Positions 1-9,354 of a DNA stretch of 17,663 nucleotides are shown in pieces. The notes under the pieces are model-generated. The model worked only from the letters and a program-made list of their open reading frames with translations, was not told the origin of the DNA and ran no database searches. Position 1 is the first letter of the stretch, and every line of letters starts with the position of its first letter. The translations under genes were made by a program, and so were the position numbers. Origin of the DNA: Irineochytrium annulatum (lineage: Eukaryota > Chytridiomycota > Chytridiomycetes > Chytridiales > Chytridiaceae); NCBI GenBank assembly GCA_027600665.1, contig JADGJL010000578.1, positions 1 through 17,663 on the forward strand, read 5' to 3'.

Positions 1-1
1 G

Positions 2-64
2 GAGGATGAGTGGGGGGAGGAGGAGGTCGAGGCGGGCAGCGATGAGGACCTGGTGGCAGTCTAG
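2..64 (+). CDS. C-terminal end of an acidic protein, 5' part outside the window
   Basis: The second reading frame is open from the window edge to a TAG at 62-64. It gives 20 residues, rich in Glu and Asp, that end in DEDLVAV. Highly acidic tails are common in nuclear and chaperone-type eukaryotic proteins, but nothing here identifies the family. Support comes from the context: the stop is followed by AT-rich sequence and a canonical AATAAA about 270 bases downstream, as expected for a 3' UTR. The other two frames are less convincing: one reads a Gly/Arg-rich string and the other hits a stop at once. Confidence 0.55.
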   Translation, partial: EDEWGEEEVEAGSDEDLVAV

Positions 65-333
65 ATAGATAGGTGGACTCTGCACCAAAGTCAAGCAGAG
101 ACGGAAGAGCAGTCTTGAGCTAGGGTAGAGGTCGGGGCATGGTTAGTGGTGGTACGAAGACGATGATGTGGACTGTGATTATATTCTCATGTTTATGGAT
201 ATTGACGAATGCCTGCTGTAGTTTCTTACTTCCTTCCTATTTTATTGCCGGCTTTCGCTTTCGTTCCACCCCATATTATATCCTTTACTCCCCAATGTCT
301 GGGTTACCTCCACTTGCATGTTTATTAAATATG

Positions 334-339
334 AATAAA
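334..339 (+). terminator. Poly(A) signal AATAAA of the leftmost gene
   Basis: An exact AATAAA lies in AT-rich sequence 270 bases after the stop at 62-64 on the same strand. It is the first canonical hexamer after that stop, so it probably sets the 3' end of this transcript. Confidence 0.5.
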
Positions 340-430
340 TTACATTTACTGCCTAACATCTCTTTTCTGCCTCCGTCGCTATTGGCACAGCAACGCTTCG
401 TTGACCGCCACTTAATGATGGTGACTTAGC

Positions 431-485
431 TGTAATACATACTCCACGTTGTAAGGTGTAACACATACTCCATGTATGTTGTAAG
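431..485. repeat. Two-copy imperfect direct repeat
   Basis: The copies at 431-455 and 457-485 both begin TGTAAYACATACTCCA and end TTGTAAG. The second has a 4-base insertion in the middle. They lie in non-coding sequence after the leftmost gene. No function is apparent. Confidence 0.6.
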
Positions 486-798
486 TTTCCTGACTGTGTC
501 CGATAGCTCTAACCTCGTTACTCCCCTCTCGCTATCGCGCCATTGATGGGGTATCACAGATTTGCCACGCATTTAATTGATTATCGGGGAAAAAATGTAT
601 TTACCACGGATTCGCTCATAAGCAAGGTACCCCTCAGCCTCGTTATCCTTCACGCCGTAAACAAAATCGTCCCATCCTCAACAACGTTGTGGTCATTCCT
701 GTGATGATATAATGCTGTATTGTCGATATGAATCACCTGCGGGTTTGGCTGCTATCCTGGTAGTTTGGAAGAAGGATAATGATAAAAGGCACGCTTGT

Positions 799-1066
799 TT
801 ATTCTACGCAACCTCCCTTCAACCCCAAGTCAGACATACTCGCAAGCCCCTTCGACCCTCAAGGAACTTTCCGACCATTTAACCGCGTCAAGAGACCGTC
901 GAAGTCCATCATCAGCACGTTATCCTACCACAACCAACTCAACTCCTTGCACGGCAACCTGCTCGACCAACTCCTCCTCGATTTTAAGCTGCAGACCTTC
1001 CAGTCCTCGAAAATAAACCTCGACGCACTTCGTTGTGCCGGTTCCTTGCAAAATGAGTGTCGAAGT
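799..1066 (-). pseudogene. Decayed coding relic of unknown family
   Basis: Read on the minus strand, two adjacent frames carry protein-like sequence that joins end to end. The first (1066 to 923) includes KCVEVYFRGLEGLQLKIEEE and stops at TAA 922-920. The second frame takes over at once (924 down) with DNVLMMDFDGLLTRLNGRK, meets an in-frame TGA at 861-859, and then continues to a TAA near 799. Codon use in both pieces resembles the intact genes here (many GAG, CTG, GTC and GAC). No ATG starts the first piece. The simplest reading is a gene fragment with one frameshift and one nonsense change, lying in the 3' flank of the Myb-repeat gene. I do not recognise the family. It could instead be chance open frame within the Myb gene's 3' UTR. 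Confidence 0.3.
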
Positions 1067-1107
1067 TCAAAAGAACAAATCAACATCTTACTGGTGCTCG
1101 ACACCAC

Positions 1108-1959
1108 TCAACCACTTCGCTCTACTGAGTTCCCCCGGTTTCTGAGAGTATACCAACGAGTTTTCACTGTATGAACAGTACGCGTGGGGAAGTGCTTGTC
1201 ACGAATGTTCTCATATGTAAGCTTGTCGTCGACCCGACCTCGTACAAGCTTAGCGTCGTCTTCAGTTGTCCACCTATTTCCAGGCTCTTTCGAACAGTCC
1301 CTCAAATATCCATGCTCGAATGCAAAATGCCGTCTCCAGCGGACCAACACGGATTGCAGCGACCTGTTCGGAAGGTGACGAGATCGAAGTTCATCCACCG
1401 TAATCCAAGGATCGGCCCTTTTGGCGCTTATCATCCTTTCGTCCTCCTCCGTGGTCCAGTAGTCGACGGTCGAGCCCAACACTTTGCGACATTTTCCGCG
1501 GACGGAACCGAGGGATCGACTCGGGAAATAATGCAGTCGCATTTGCTCACATGTCAAGTCCTCCCTGCGGCCCTTTTCGAGCATCCGAATCTCGTCTTCC
1601 GTCCACAGCTCCTTTTTCCCCGTTGCCCCCGTTGTCGGCAGGTTTCCAAGCGTTGAAGAAAACTTGCGCCACCGCGACTCGACCGATGACAACGTCCGGT
1701 CGGGAAAATGCAGTCTTTGAATTTGCGCCAAAGAAAGTTCCAACGTCCCGCCGACCTCCTGCAGAAGCTGATCTTCCTCGGTGGTCCACCTGCGATGTGT
1801 CCTTGCTTGCGTTGCGATATACCGTGGCCCGATAACTCCCCACTGACGAGAGATGACAATGGTTTCCAAGCCGACGACGGTGGACCTTACAGTAGCTGCT
1901 CGGAAAGCGAGGGTCCCGGCCATTCGGTTGAACAGGAACATCGTGCGGTTGTCAGCCAA
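1108..1959 (-). CDS. Four-repeat Myb/SANT-like protein, possibly mitochondrial
   Basis: A single-exon gene of 283 residues. Four tandem Myb/SANT-like units lie at about residues 57-100, 117-160, 167-211 and 229-272. Each starts with a Trp-Thr-Glu-(Glu/Asp) helix, has a central L/I-x-x-x-(H/Y)-(F/L)-P-x-R turn and ends in V-x-x-(R/K)-(W/C)-R or similar. In unit 2 the last Trp is replaced by Cys. Myb units of this kind usually bind DNA. The first 55 residues are poor in acidic residues, rich in Arg and alternately hydrophobic, as in a mitochondrial presequence, and Met7 or Met13 could also start it. This suggests a mitochondrial nucleic-acid-binding role, but that is inference. No intron is needed. 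A minus-strand AATAAA at 803-798 could end the transcript. Nuclear Myb regulators with a fortuitous basic N-terminus remain an alternative. Confidence 0.82.
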   Translation of the reverse strand: MADNRTMFLFNRMAGTLAFRAATVRSTVVGLETIVISRQWGVIGPRYIATQARTHRRWTTEEDQLLQEVGGTLELSLAQIQRLHFPDRTLSSVESRWRKFSSTLGNLPTTGATGKKELWTEDEIRMLEKGRREDLTCEQMRLHYFPSRSLGSVRGKCRKVLGSTVDYWTTEEDERMISAKRADPWITVDELRSRHLPNRSLQSVLVRWRRHFAFEHGYLRDCSKEPGNRWTTEDDAKLVRGRVDDKLTYENIRDKHFPTRTVHTVKTRWYTLRNRGNSVERSG

Positions 1960-2827
1960 TGTGGATTGTCACTTCCATTGCTGGGAAGCTCTATTCGGAC
2001 ACCACCGTGCAAATGCCGGCCGGCCAACCTCCAGTGCTCGTTGGTTGAGCTGGAGCTACTCCGGTAATGTGATCTGTCTGCCCAGTGAGATACGAGGGAG
2101 ATATTTGGTTCTCAGCGGGTACGGACGAGTTGTAAGGGTGGGGGATGCCGGGCCTGCATAATCCGTCGACGTTCCGCAACTAGACGGCAATTTTCGACAC
2201 CCTCAATTGCTCCCATTGCTCAAAAGCCGAAAGCTGGAGGATTGAGGCGCGGCGTCCTGTTGGCGTGCTGGTGGACAGTGCGGACGGTGATATCAACGGG
2301 TCCGGTCGATGGTGCCTATAGTTCTGCATACTCGCGGCCTTGAGAGTTAGCACTGGTTCATGGAGGGCCGCTCACGCTTGTCGTGCCTAGAAGTAACGTT
2401 GATTGGTCGTCCTCCTTCGTTGCTGCTTTCCACTGTCGAAGACTAGCAGAGTAGCAAAGTAATGAATGTTATGGCTTCCATACGTAAATCTGTTTCCGGT
2501 GGACATGAGGGCTTGAGATATTTGTGGTTTACTACAAAGAAGGGCTTTCAACGTATCTAATTGAATTAATGGTATTTGATAACGGACGACTGGTGATAAA
2601 TCATGTTGCTTTTCTGGTATGCCTCGTCAGCCATCGGCATATTGGCGTCAAAGCAGATTTATTTCTGCCTCCAATTTACACTAGCAGTCTCATAATGAAA
2701 TAGTTACATGACAGGCAATTAAAAAGCGTCAACAACTAAACGAGGGCCGGCTAACAAAACGTAGCAACTATCAGATGACACTGCAAATACTCGTTGAACC
2801 TATCTTACAGTGAATATCAGAACCCTA
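1960..2827. other. Intergenic region between two minus-strand genes
   Basis: These 868 bases hold the presumed promoter of the Myb-repeat gene (right-adjacent to 1959) and the 3' flank of the tricalbin-like gene. Short open frames at 1991-2179 and 1853-2161 have no coding character or support. No tRNA, repeat array or transposon end was seen. Confidence 0.5.
2658..2663 (-). terminator. Poly(A) signal of the tricalbin-like gene, in a hairpin loop
   Basis: On the minus strand AATAAA lies 165 bases after the stop codon at 2828-2830. It is flanked by perfectly complementary 5-base arms, GCAGA (2653-2657) and TCTGC (2664-2668), so the hexamer would sit exactly in the loop of a small hairpin. Confidence 0.6.
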
Positions 2828-5800
2828 CTAGTTCTTCTTCCTTCCCTGGAAGATCGTGTACTTCTTCCTGTCCGGCGACCCCGCCAAGCTCCTCCCATCC
2901 GCGTCCTGATCCTCAAACGTCACCCTGCTCCCATCCACACTCGGTGACGGGCTCCTGCCTAAGTCGCCGGATCCAGTACCACCATCAACCGACAACCCGC
3001 CCGCATTCCCGGAAGTATGCGCGTCCGTTTCGACTCGCTTCGTCGGATGCCCGAGCCCGTTATCCTTGCTACTCTTGTGATGCAGGCTCCACCGACTGCT
3101 CGGGTGATCACGCAGTTCGCCCTTGATCCTGATTTCGCCCGTGCCGCCAAGCCCCAACGAAAGCCAGGCGTCGAACTCGGTTACGCCCTCGGGCAGCAGC
3201 TTGGCCAGATCGACGTCGACCTCGCCCAAAGCCTTGGATTCGGCAAACATATTCCAGTCCTTAATGACGAAGCGGAGCTGCGACGGGGGCACCTTGACTA
3301 CGACATTTGCATGCGGCCAAACGGGGTTCAAGGTCTTCTTGGCCACGTGGGTCTTGAGGAGGGTCTTCTCTTTCCCATGGACGAGTTGGGTGACTATAAC
3401 CACGACTCACCAGTTAGCGACGGAGGAGTGCAAGGCATTAAAACTTACCTTTCACATAAGGGTCCGATGTCCCGCCCAAGTCGACCGGCTTTAAATCCCT
3501 CGCCGCCATAATCGTTAAATGCACCTCCCCGCTGAGCATGTGCGCCTCTTGCTCGTGAATGAGCTCCGCAAACAGCTCATTCGCAGCCTCGGGGCTCCCG
3601 GCCTCCAGTACCGGCGATCCTTTCGAACTTCCAGCCATCAACGCGACCGCGCTATCTCCCCTCTCTCGGCCAGGCCGGTTCTCAGCTGTCTCCTTCACAC
3701 TCCCATTCTCACTCCGCTCGTGATCCGCGCGACTTTCGCTCCTCCTATGCTCTGTGCGGCTCTCGCTCCTCTCTTGGCCGGCGTGATTCTCGCTCCTCTC
3801 GTGGACGGCATGACTCTCGCTCCTCTCGCCAACCCTCCCTCCATCCAACAGCCTCACATGCGCCCCACTTCGCCTCGCCATCTCCTCGGCCGTCACAATC
3901 CCCTCCTGATCTTGTTTGGGCTCGTGTTTACCGGCCAAAAACTCGACACTTGACTTTAGCGTCCCGCCCAACACACCCGCCCCGCCTTTAACGAGTTTCC
4001 CGAGCCTCCCATCCTCCTTCCTGGCGTTCTCCTCCTTCTCAAACGCGCTATCGTCCATTATCTTCGGCTCAAAGTACAGCCGCAGTCGTAGGAACCCACC
4101 CCGTGCGCCTTGCAGCGGTAGTGATGCGAAGAGGAGCTCCTCGGGCTTGACGCGCGCAAGCTGGAGCGAGACGGTGCCGAGGATCTTGCTAAAAGCGAGC
4201 GCGTTGTGGTCACGAACCGTGATGGTGAGGTTGGAGCGGAGGCGGGACCGGACGTTCGCGTGACAAGATTCGTGGAACTCCGGGTTGAGGTTCCGTTTGT
4301 GGACTGCCGTGCGGTGGATGTGGGTATCGTTTAGGTCGACAATGCAGTACGGGTCCGAGGAGCCACCAGCGTCGACAGCTTCAAGGTTAGCAGCGTCAAC
4401 GATGTCGACGTAGAGGATACCCATATCTATTTTTGCCCTGATTAGCTGTCCGCTTCAATACAACTATCAAAGGCGTACTTACTCTTTGAGCCCTCCTCAT
4501 CGGCATCCAGGACAATCGGTGCGAACCCGACACTCGCGAGCAGCTCCCCACCCTCCCCTAGATCCAAAATAGACCTCTTCTGCCCGATGACGGCCGTAAT
4601 GTCTCCGGCCCAGCTGCCAACGACGCGGTCATTCTCGCCCCGCTTTATGTCGTCCCGGCTCTCCTTAAGCAGCACCTTAAGCTTCTGCGCTGCGATATTC
4701 TTGACAAAAACGTCGCAGGGAGCCTCCCACTCGGGCGAGTTCGAGCGAGGACTGATGCGCGTGTGGGCGGCTTCCTCGTCGTCAAGGAGAATGGCGATGT
4801 AGTAGTTACTCGGACGAGCAATGCGGCCGGCCCTATGAATGCGGAAACGCACGATACCGGCGTCTGAACACGCATCCGTTAGCAAACGTATAGAAGAAAG
4901 GTCGTTTAAATACTCACGATACTCCTTCAAGACCTCCTGCGGGCTCTCCAAACACGCGTGGTACTCCCGCTTCGACACCTTTTTCTTTAGCACGACCTCG
5001 TAGTCGTCATCCTCCTCGACGCCCGCGTCGTGCAACATGTCATTCTTGACTGCGCCAGAGTTATCGGTCGGGATCTGAACGATGTGCTTCTCGGCGCCGT
5101 CGTCCATCTTCGTCACGTCGACGTCCGCCATAGCCTCGATCTCGTTTGCCGCCGGCTTCTCCTGCGGGTTGCCGTCTGCCATCTTGATGGTAGGCGGCTC
5201 GGGGCTCTCGTCGGCCTTCTTAACCGAAGGCTCTTCGGGGATCTTCTCCAAAGATGGCCGCTTCATTCCAGACCTTTCCGCGGACGACCGTCGCGGTTCG
5301 GGGTTCTCTAACGAGGGCTGGGCCAACCCGCCCGGCTGCAAGGAGGACTGCTTCGAGTCGGCGTTCTCCTTCATGTGCTTCTTCGGGATCTTTTCCTTCA
5401 CGAAGCGAGCGACCTCCTGCTCTTGGGCAATCTTCGCCAGCTCCCTCTCCCTCTCTCGCTCTTCCTCCGTCAGCGGCCTGACGTTGTGGTCCTGATCGAC
5501 AGGCATCAACTCGACCTCAAAGTGGATATGCCCCTTCTGACCCGCTTTTGCTCCCCCAAAACCAACGAAGTTCAACGCCGTCGACCCAACTTTGCCCGCC
5601 ATCGTCCCGGCGGTCCCAATGACGTGCGTCGTGCCCGACACGGCGCTGCCGATTGCGCCTGTGTGCGCCTGCTTGGCCGACGGGTCCTCAACCTTCGCAT
5701 CCTCATTCACTCGGATATACACGGGAGCCCAGACATCCATCACGTTCGCCCCCAACCGCGTGACCTTAAATCCATCCTTGACCTGCCTCGACATCCACTG

Positions 5801-8800
5801 CTCCCTCTGTGGGTCGGACCCGCTGGCGGCATCCTGCTTGTCGAGCGGGTTCCCATCCTCATCGTACTCCTCCTCGTCCTCCTGCGGGGTTTCCTTCTGG
5901 CCCGCAGCGTCATATACGACCGCCGCGTTGAAGATCTCGTCGAGGAAGAGGTCGACCTGGCCGAGCGATACGTCCTTCTTGACCTTATTGAAGTCAAAGA
6001 GCTCGAGACGGAGGTGCTCGCGCTTGGAGTGGCAGACGGCATAGAAAATCTCGTTGAACTGAGGGTCCAGCGTGTTTTCGCGGACGTGGGTGGAGCCGAT
6101 GACGTGGCGGGAAAGCCGAACTTTCATGTACGGGTCCGACTTGCGGAAAGCCTCGACGTTCGCGACGCCCTTGGCCTCGATGACCTTGACCTTAAGCATG
6201 CCAAGCGGCTCTTTACGAATAATGCTGAGAGGGTCATGGCAGCGCTCGATGTCGAGTGGTTGCCACTTGAAGGTGAGGCGGATCTTTCCGGTCGCCTTCG
6301 ACAGCTTAAACCAGTCGTTTGAATCCGGCGTCTGATGAAAGTTAAGGGTTAGCTAAAATCAGGTGAGGACAGCAGCTGCAACGCTAACCTTGATCTTGTT
6401 CACGACGTCCCGTACGGCAACCTCACAAGATCCCAAACTAACATTATCCCTCGAGTCCTTCACCTCAACAATCAGCCTCGCCTTGTCCACGTCCTCAACG
6501 TACGTAACAATCGGTATATCCCAAACCGGGTTGTTCGTCTTCTTCACCGTCCCCGTCTTCCCAACCTCTGTCTGCGGCCCCAATCCCCTCTCGACGCCTA
6601 CGAGCCCCACGCTTGTAAATGGCGCTGCGCCCTTACCCCTCGGTAGCTCCCTCGCCGCATGTACGACCACCGTTAACACACCGGCCTTCAACCCCTGCTC
6701 CCTCTCCAACCTCGCCTTCACCTCCTCCTCTTTCCTCTTCTTCAGCTCCTTAGCCCCCTCCTCCATCCGCCTCCTCTCCGCAAACGTCGCGCTCTCGGCC
6801 ACCTGCGCCATGCGCTTCGCCTCCTGCTCGCCCGCCTCCTTCTCGTCCTCAATGGCGGGCCGCAGGGGGAAGTACGTCAGGTCGACGCGCACCTCGCCGC
6901 GGTCCTCTTGGCCGCCGACCATATGCCAGACGTCGCTATCGACCGCGAAGGGACTGCCCCACTCGGCAAGGAGGGTCTCGCGCTCAACCCGCGACAACGG
7001 CACGCCGTCGCCAGAGATCTTGCCGCGAATATCGTAAGGGTCTCCCGACGAGTCGGCTGCAGGTTGAGCAGTGTCGGTGTTGCGGGAAGTTGTCGGGTGC
7101 GGCGAATCAAGCAGCTTGATCCAGCGGGCAAGTTTCAAGGCGTCAGTCTGGCCCATCGAGCGGTCTTGGAGGGTCCCGTTCTTGTCGACAAGCTCAATGC
7201 GGAGTTCGTCCGGTCGCGGGGCGCCGGGGCCGGAGGACGTTATATTGAGGTGAGAGGACATGATGGGAATGTCGAATTCTTCACCCCAGTACGGGTTCAA
7301 CCTGAAAAAAGGTATTTTTAAGATACAACCTCAAAATACTAGTAAGAACTAAAAAGAGAACATACGTAGCAGGTTTAGTCGTCGTTCGACAAACTTCCTT
7401 GCCGTTGATAATGATCTTTGCGTAAGGGTCCGATACACCGGTCAGCTCCCTATTCTTGAGCTCCTTCGCCTCGTATATCTTGACGCGAAGGACACCGACG
7501 GGAGTATTGGCGTCAGAGCCCTCCATGAAGGCCTCGAGGTCGAAGATGTTTTTGTTGGGCTCCACATAGCCCTTTAAGCTCTCGGCGACGATGCCGTCGA
7601 TAAGACCGGCCAGACCGATCTAAAAGAACGTCGCGATTAGCAAGTTTATATCGTCGAAAGGCAACTTACGTCCATAAGGTCAAGCGATTTCAACGGCCTC
7701 AGGTGAAACGTCACCATCGGCGGCTCGAGGAAGCTGTACTCGACGAGCTTGATGTACGGGCTTTTCGACATATACTTAATGCCAACCCTCATCTTCCCCC
7801 TGAATTCAATGCCCGTCACCAACACCGGGATGCCGACCGGCCCAACCTTTGCGTTGACCTCGATCTTCGAGTTCCTGACATCCCCCAACTCCTTTTCCCT
7901 TTTCGAAAAGTCGTCCTCGTCCACGGGAGTGAAGTTCAAATCCCAATCCATCAGATGCACGTCATCGGACGTCCTCGCGATTGTCCGAATCGTCTCCACC
8001 CTCGGGCTCGCGCTCCCCAGCGTGAAGTGCGTCAACGTCACGTTGCTCGCCGCCAGCGTCGGCTCCAGCTGCTCGCGGATCTGAGCAGAGAGACTCGGCT
8101 CCATCTGCGTCCACATGCGGCGTATGAATTTGTTTAACCACTCGCAAGGCTCGGTCTCGCTCTCCATGCGCCGGACGGCCAGGTTCCGCGTCGTCTCGAC
8201 CTCGACGTGCCGGTGCATGGCCGCCAGGTTCCGGCGGAATGCGTTGGCGGCAAAGATCGTGATGAGGATGTACCACGCGAAGGAGAACCCGAGGCGGCCG
8301 AGGACAAAACACCAGAACAAGGAGGTCGTGAGGTAGAGCGAGGACGTGAGGACTTCCCAGTGCATTAGCTTGTCGATCTGAGGACGGTACGTCGCGATCG
8401 TCTGGGCGATTTGGTCGGCGCGGGTGACGGACTCGACGAGGACAGGGCGGAGGACCTCTGGAATTTGATCGTCAGAGTCGAAGATGGTGCCCGTGAGGCG
8501 CGTAATGGCTTGGGCAGGGGTGAGAGCGGGCTTCCCCTTGCGAGCGAAGACGCGGCCGGCCATGACGGTGTTGCTAACGGCTTTGAAGTTGCGGGAGCGT
8601 GGCTCCGGAGGTGGAGGTGGAGGTGGCGCGGCGGGTGTGTCGTCCTTAGGGATTTTTTGAATAGATTTGATGACGCAAGTCTGCTGGAAGACGGATGTCG
8701 GGGTTGGTGGAGAATCGTCGTAGTTAAAGGCGGTCGTTCCGGCGGACTTGGGGCCCTCGAGATCGTCGATGTGGGTGTGATAGAGGCTTTTGTTGCTGAC

Positions 8801-9268
8801 TTGGTCCGTGCCGTGGGCGAGGTCGGCGGACAGGCTGACGGGATCCTCCGGTTGAAAGCTAGCGCCGGCCGGACGCGCATTGTCAATGCTCGCGTTCAGG
8901 GACGGGTTGATGCTGGTGGAGGTCGCGTCAAATCCAGCCCCTTGGCCACCGTCAGTGGAGGACCGTGTCCGTTCCCCGTCCGTTGCGAGAGGGGTAGAGT
9001 CGACATTCCACGCACCCCTGACGCCGTGGGCGATGCCGTTCGAGATGACCAGGGCGTCCTCCGGCCGCAGATGGTCGGTGGAGGACCGCGACAAGTCCCC
9101 TGACGGCTGCTTCACCATCCCGCCGGCGCCCCCGTTCCCATCCCGGTTCCTGACATCGTTCCCCGCGGGATCCTTCGCGACGCGGTCGTCGGTCACGCCC
9201 TGGCGGAGGTACTTGTCCAGGCGGTGGGCGTCGGCTTCAGGGTTGATCGTGCCTCCTCCTCCATTCAT
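2828..9268 (-). CDS. Tricalbin / extended-synaptotagmin-like protein with SMP and six C2 domains
   Basis: Seven exons: 9268-7670, 7619-7366, 7301-6389, 6331-4918, 4863-4483, 4426-3449 and 3393-2828. They join in one frame of 2034 residues; all introns are 50-64 bp. Residues 1-270 are disordered with a polyproline run. A hydrophobic hairpin (about 305-345) should anchor it in the ER. The SMP lipid-transfer domain runs from about 365 to 560. C2 domains lie at about 575-700 (A), 824-918 (B), 967-1060 (C), 1398-1486 (D), 1522-1615 (E) and 1819-1940 (F). A, C, E and F keep the SDPY loop; B and D are degenerate. A coiled coil (771-820) and charged linkers separate them. The conserved motif GKIRLTFKWQPL spans 937-948. 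Family role: tethering ER to plasma membrane and moving lipid at contact sites, often Ca2+-regulated. Yeast tricalbins are shorter (roughly 1200-1550 residues). The exon 5/6 acceptor has a second in-frame choice 13 bases upstream, which would change only a few residues. Confidence 0.93.
3663..3824 (-). repeat. In-frame 27-bp minisatellite: six 9-residue repeats
   Basis: Inside exon 6 of the tricalbin-like gene (residues 1722-1775) six consecutive 9-residue units occur: RSESHAVHE, RSENHAGQE, RSESRTEHR, RSESRADHE, RSENGSVKE and TAENRPGRE. A partial RGDS follows. The first five are close copies and the sixth is diverged. The array lies in the disordered linker between C2 domains E and F and is rich in Arg-Ser-Glu, so it is probably a flexible, phosphorylatable spacer. 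Confidence 0.88.
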
Positions 9269-9354
9269 CTAGACAATTTTCGTGCTTTCGCTTAGTGGAC
9301 GTTAGCCACCATTTATGAAGAACGGACGCTCTCACTCCTCAGCCTCTATACGGC
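9269..9354. promoter_or_regulatory. 86-bp divergent promoter region
   Basis: Only 86 bases separate the tricalbin-like start codon (9268, minus) from the first ATG of the HORMA gene (9355, plus). Any core promoter for both must lie here or inside the transcribed regions. No clear TATA box is visible. Confidence 0.45.

Larger units (their letters stand above)
65..798. other. Intergenic stretch, no supported gene
   Basis: The stretch holds the 3' UTR of the leftmost gene, the short direct repeat at 431-485 and AT-rich sequence. A 96-codon open frame at 139-429 runs through the poly(A) signal and has a low-complexity, AT-driven composition, so it is not called. I see no RNA gene or mobile-element ends. 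Confidence 0.5.

Noticed and set aside
139..429. 96-codon plus-strand open frame
   Set aside because: It runs through the AATAAA signal in the 3' UTR of the leftmost gene; composition follows the AT-rich base content.
779..1174. 131-codon plus-strand open frame
   Set aside because: It overlaps the 3' end of the Myb gene, and the opposite strand of most of it reads more protein-like. It remains a weak alternative to the minus-strand relic.
5375..6322. 315-codon plus-strand open frame
   Set aside because: It is antisense to exon 4 of the tricalbin-like gene, which has clear domains; GC-rich codons leave the opposite frame open.
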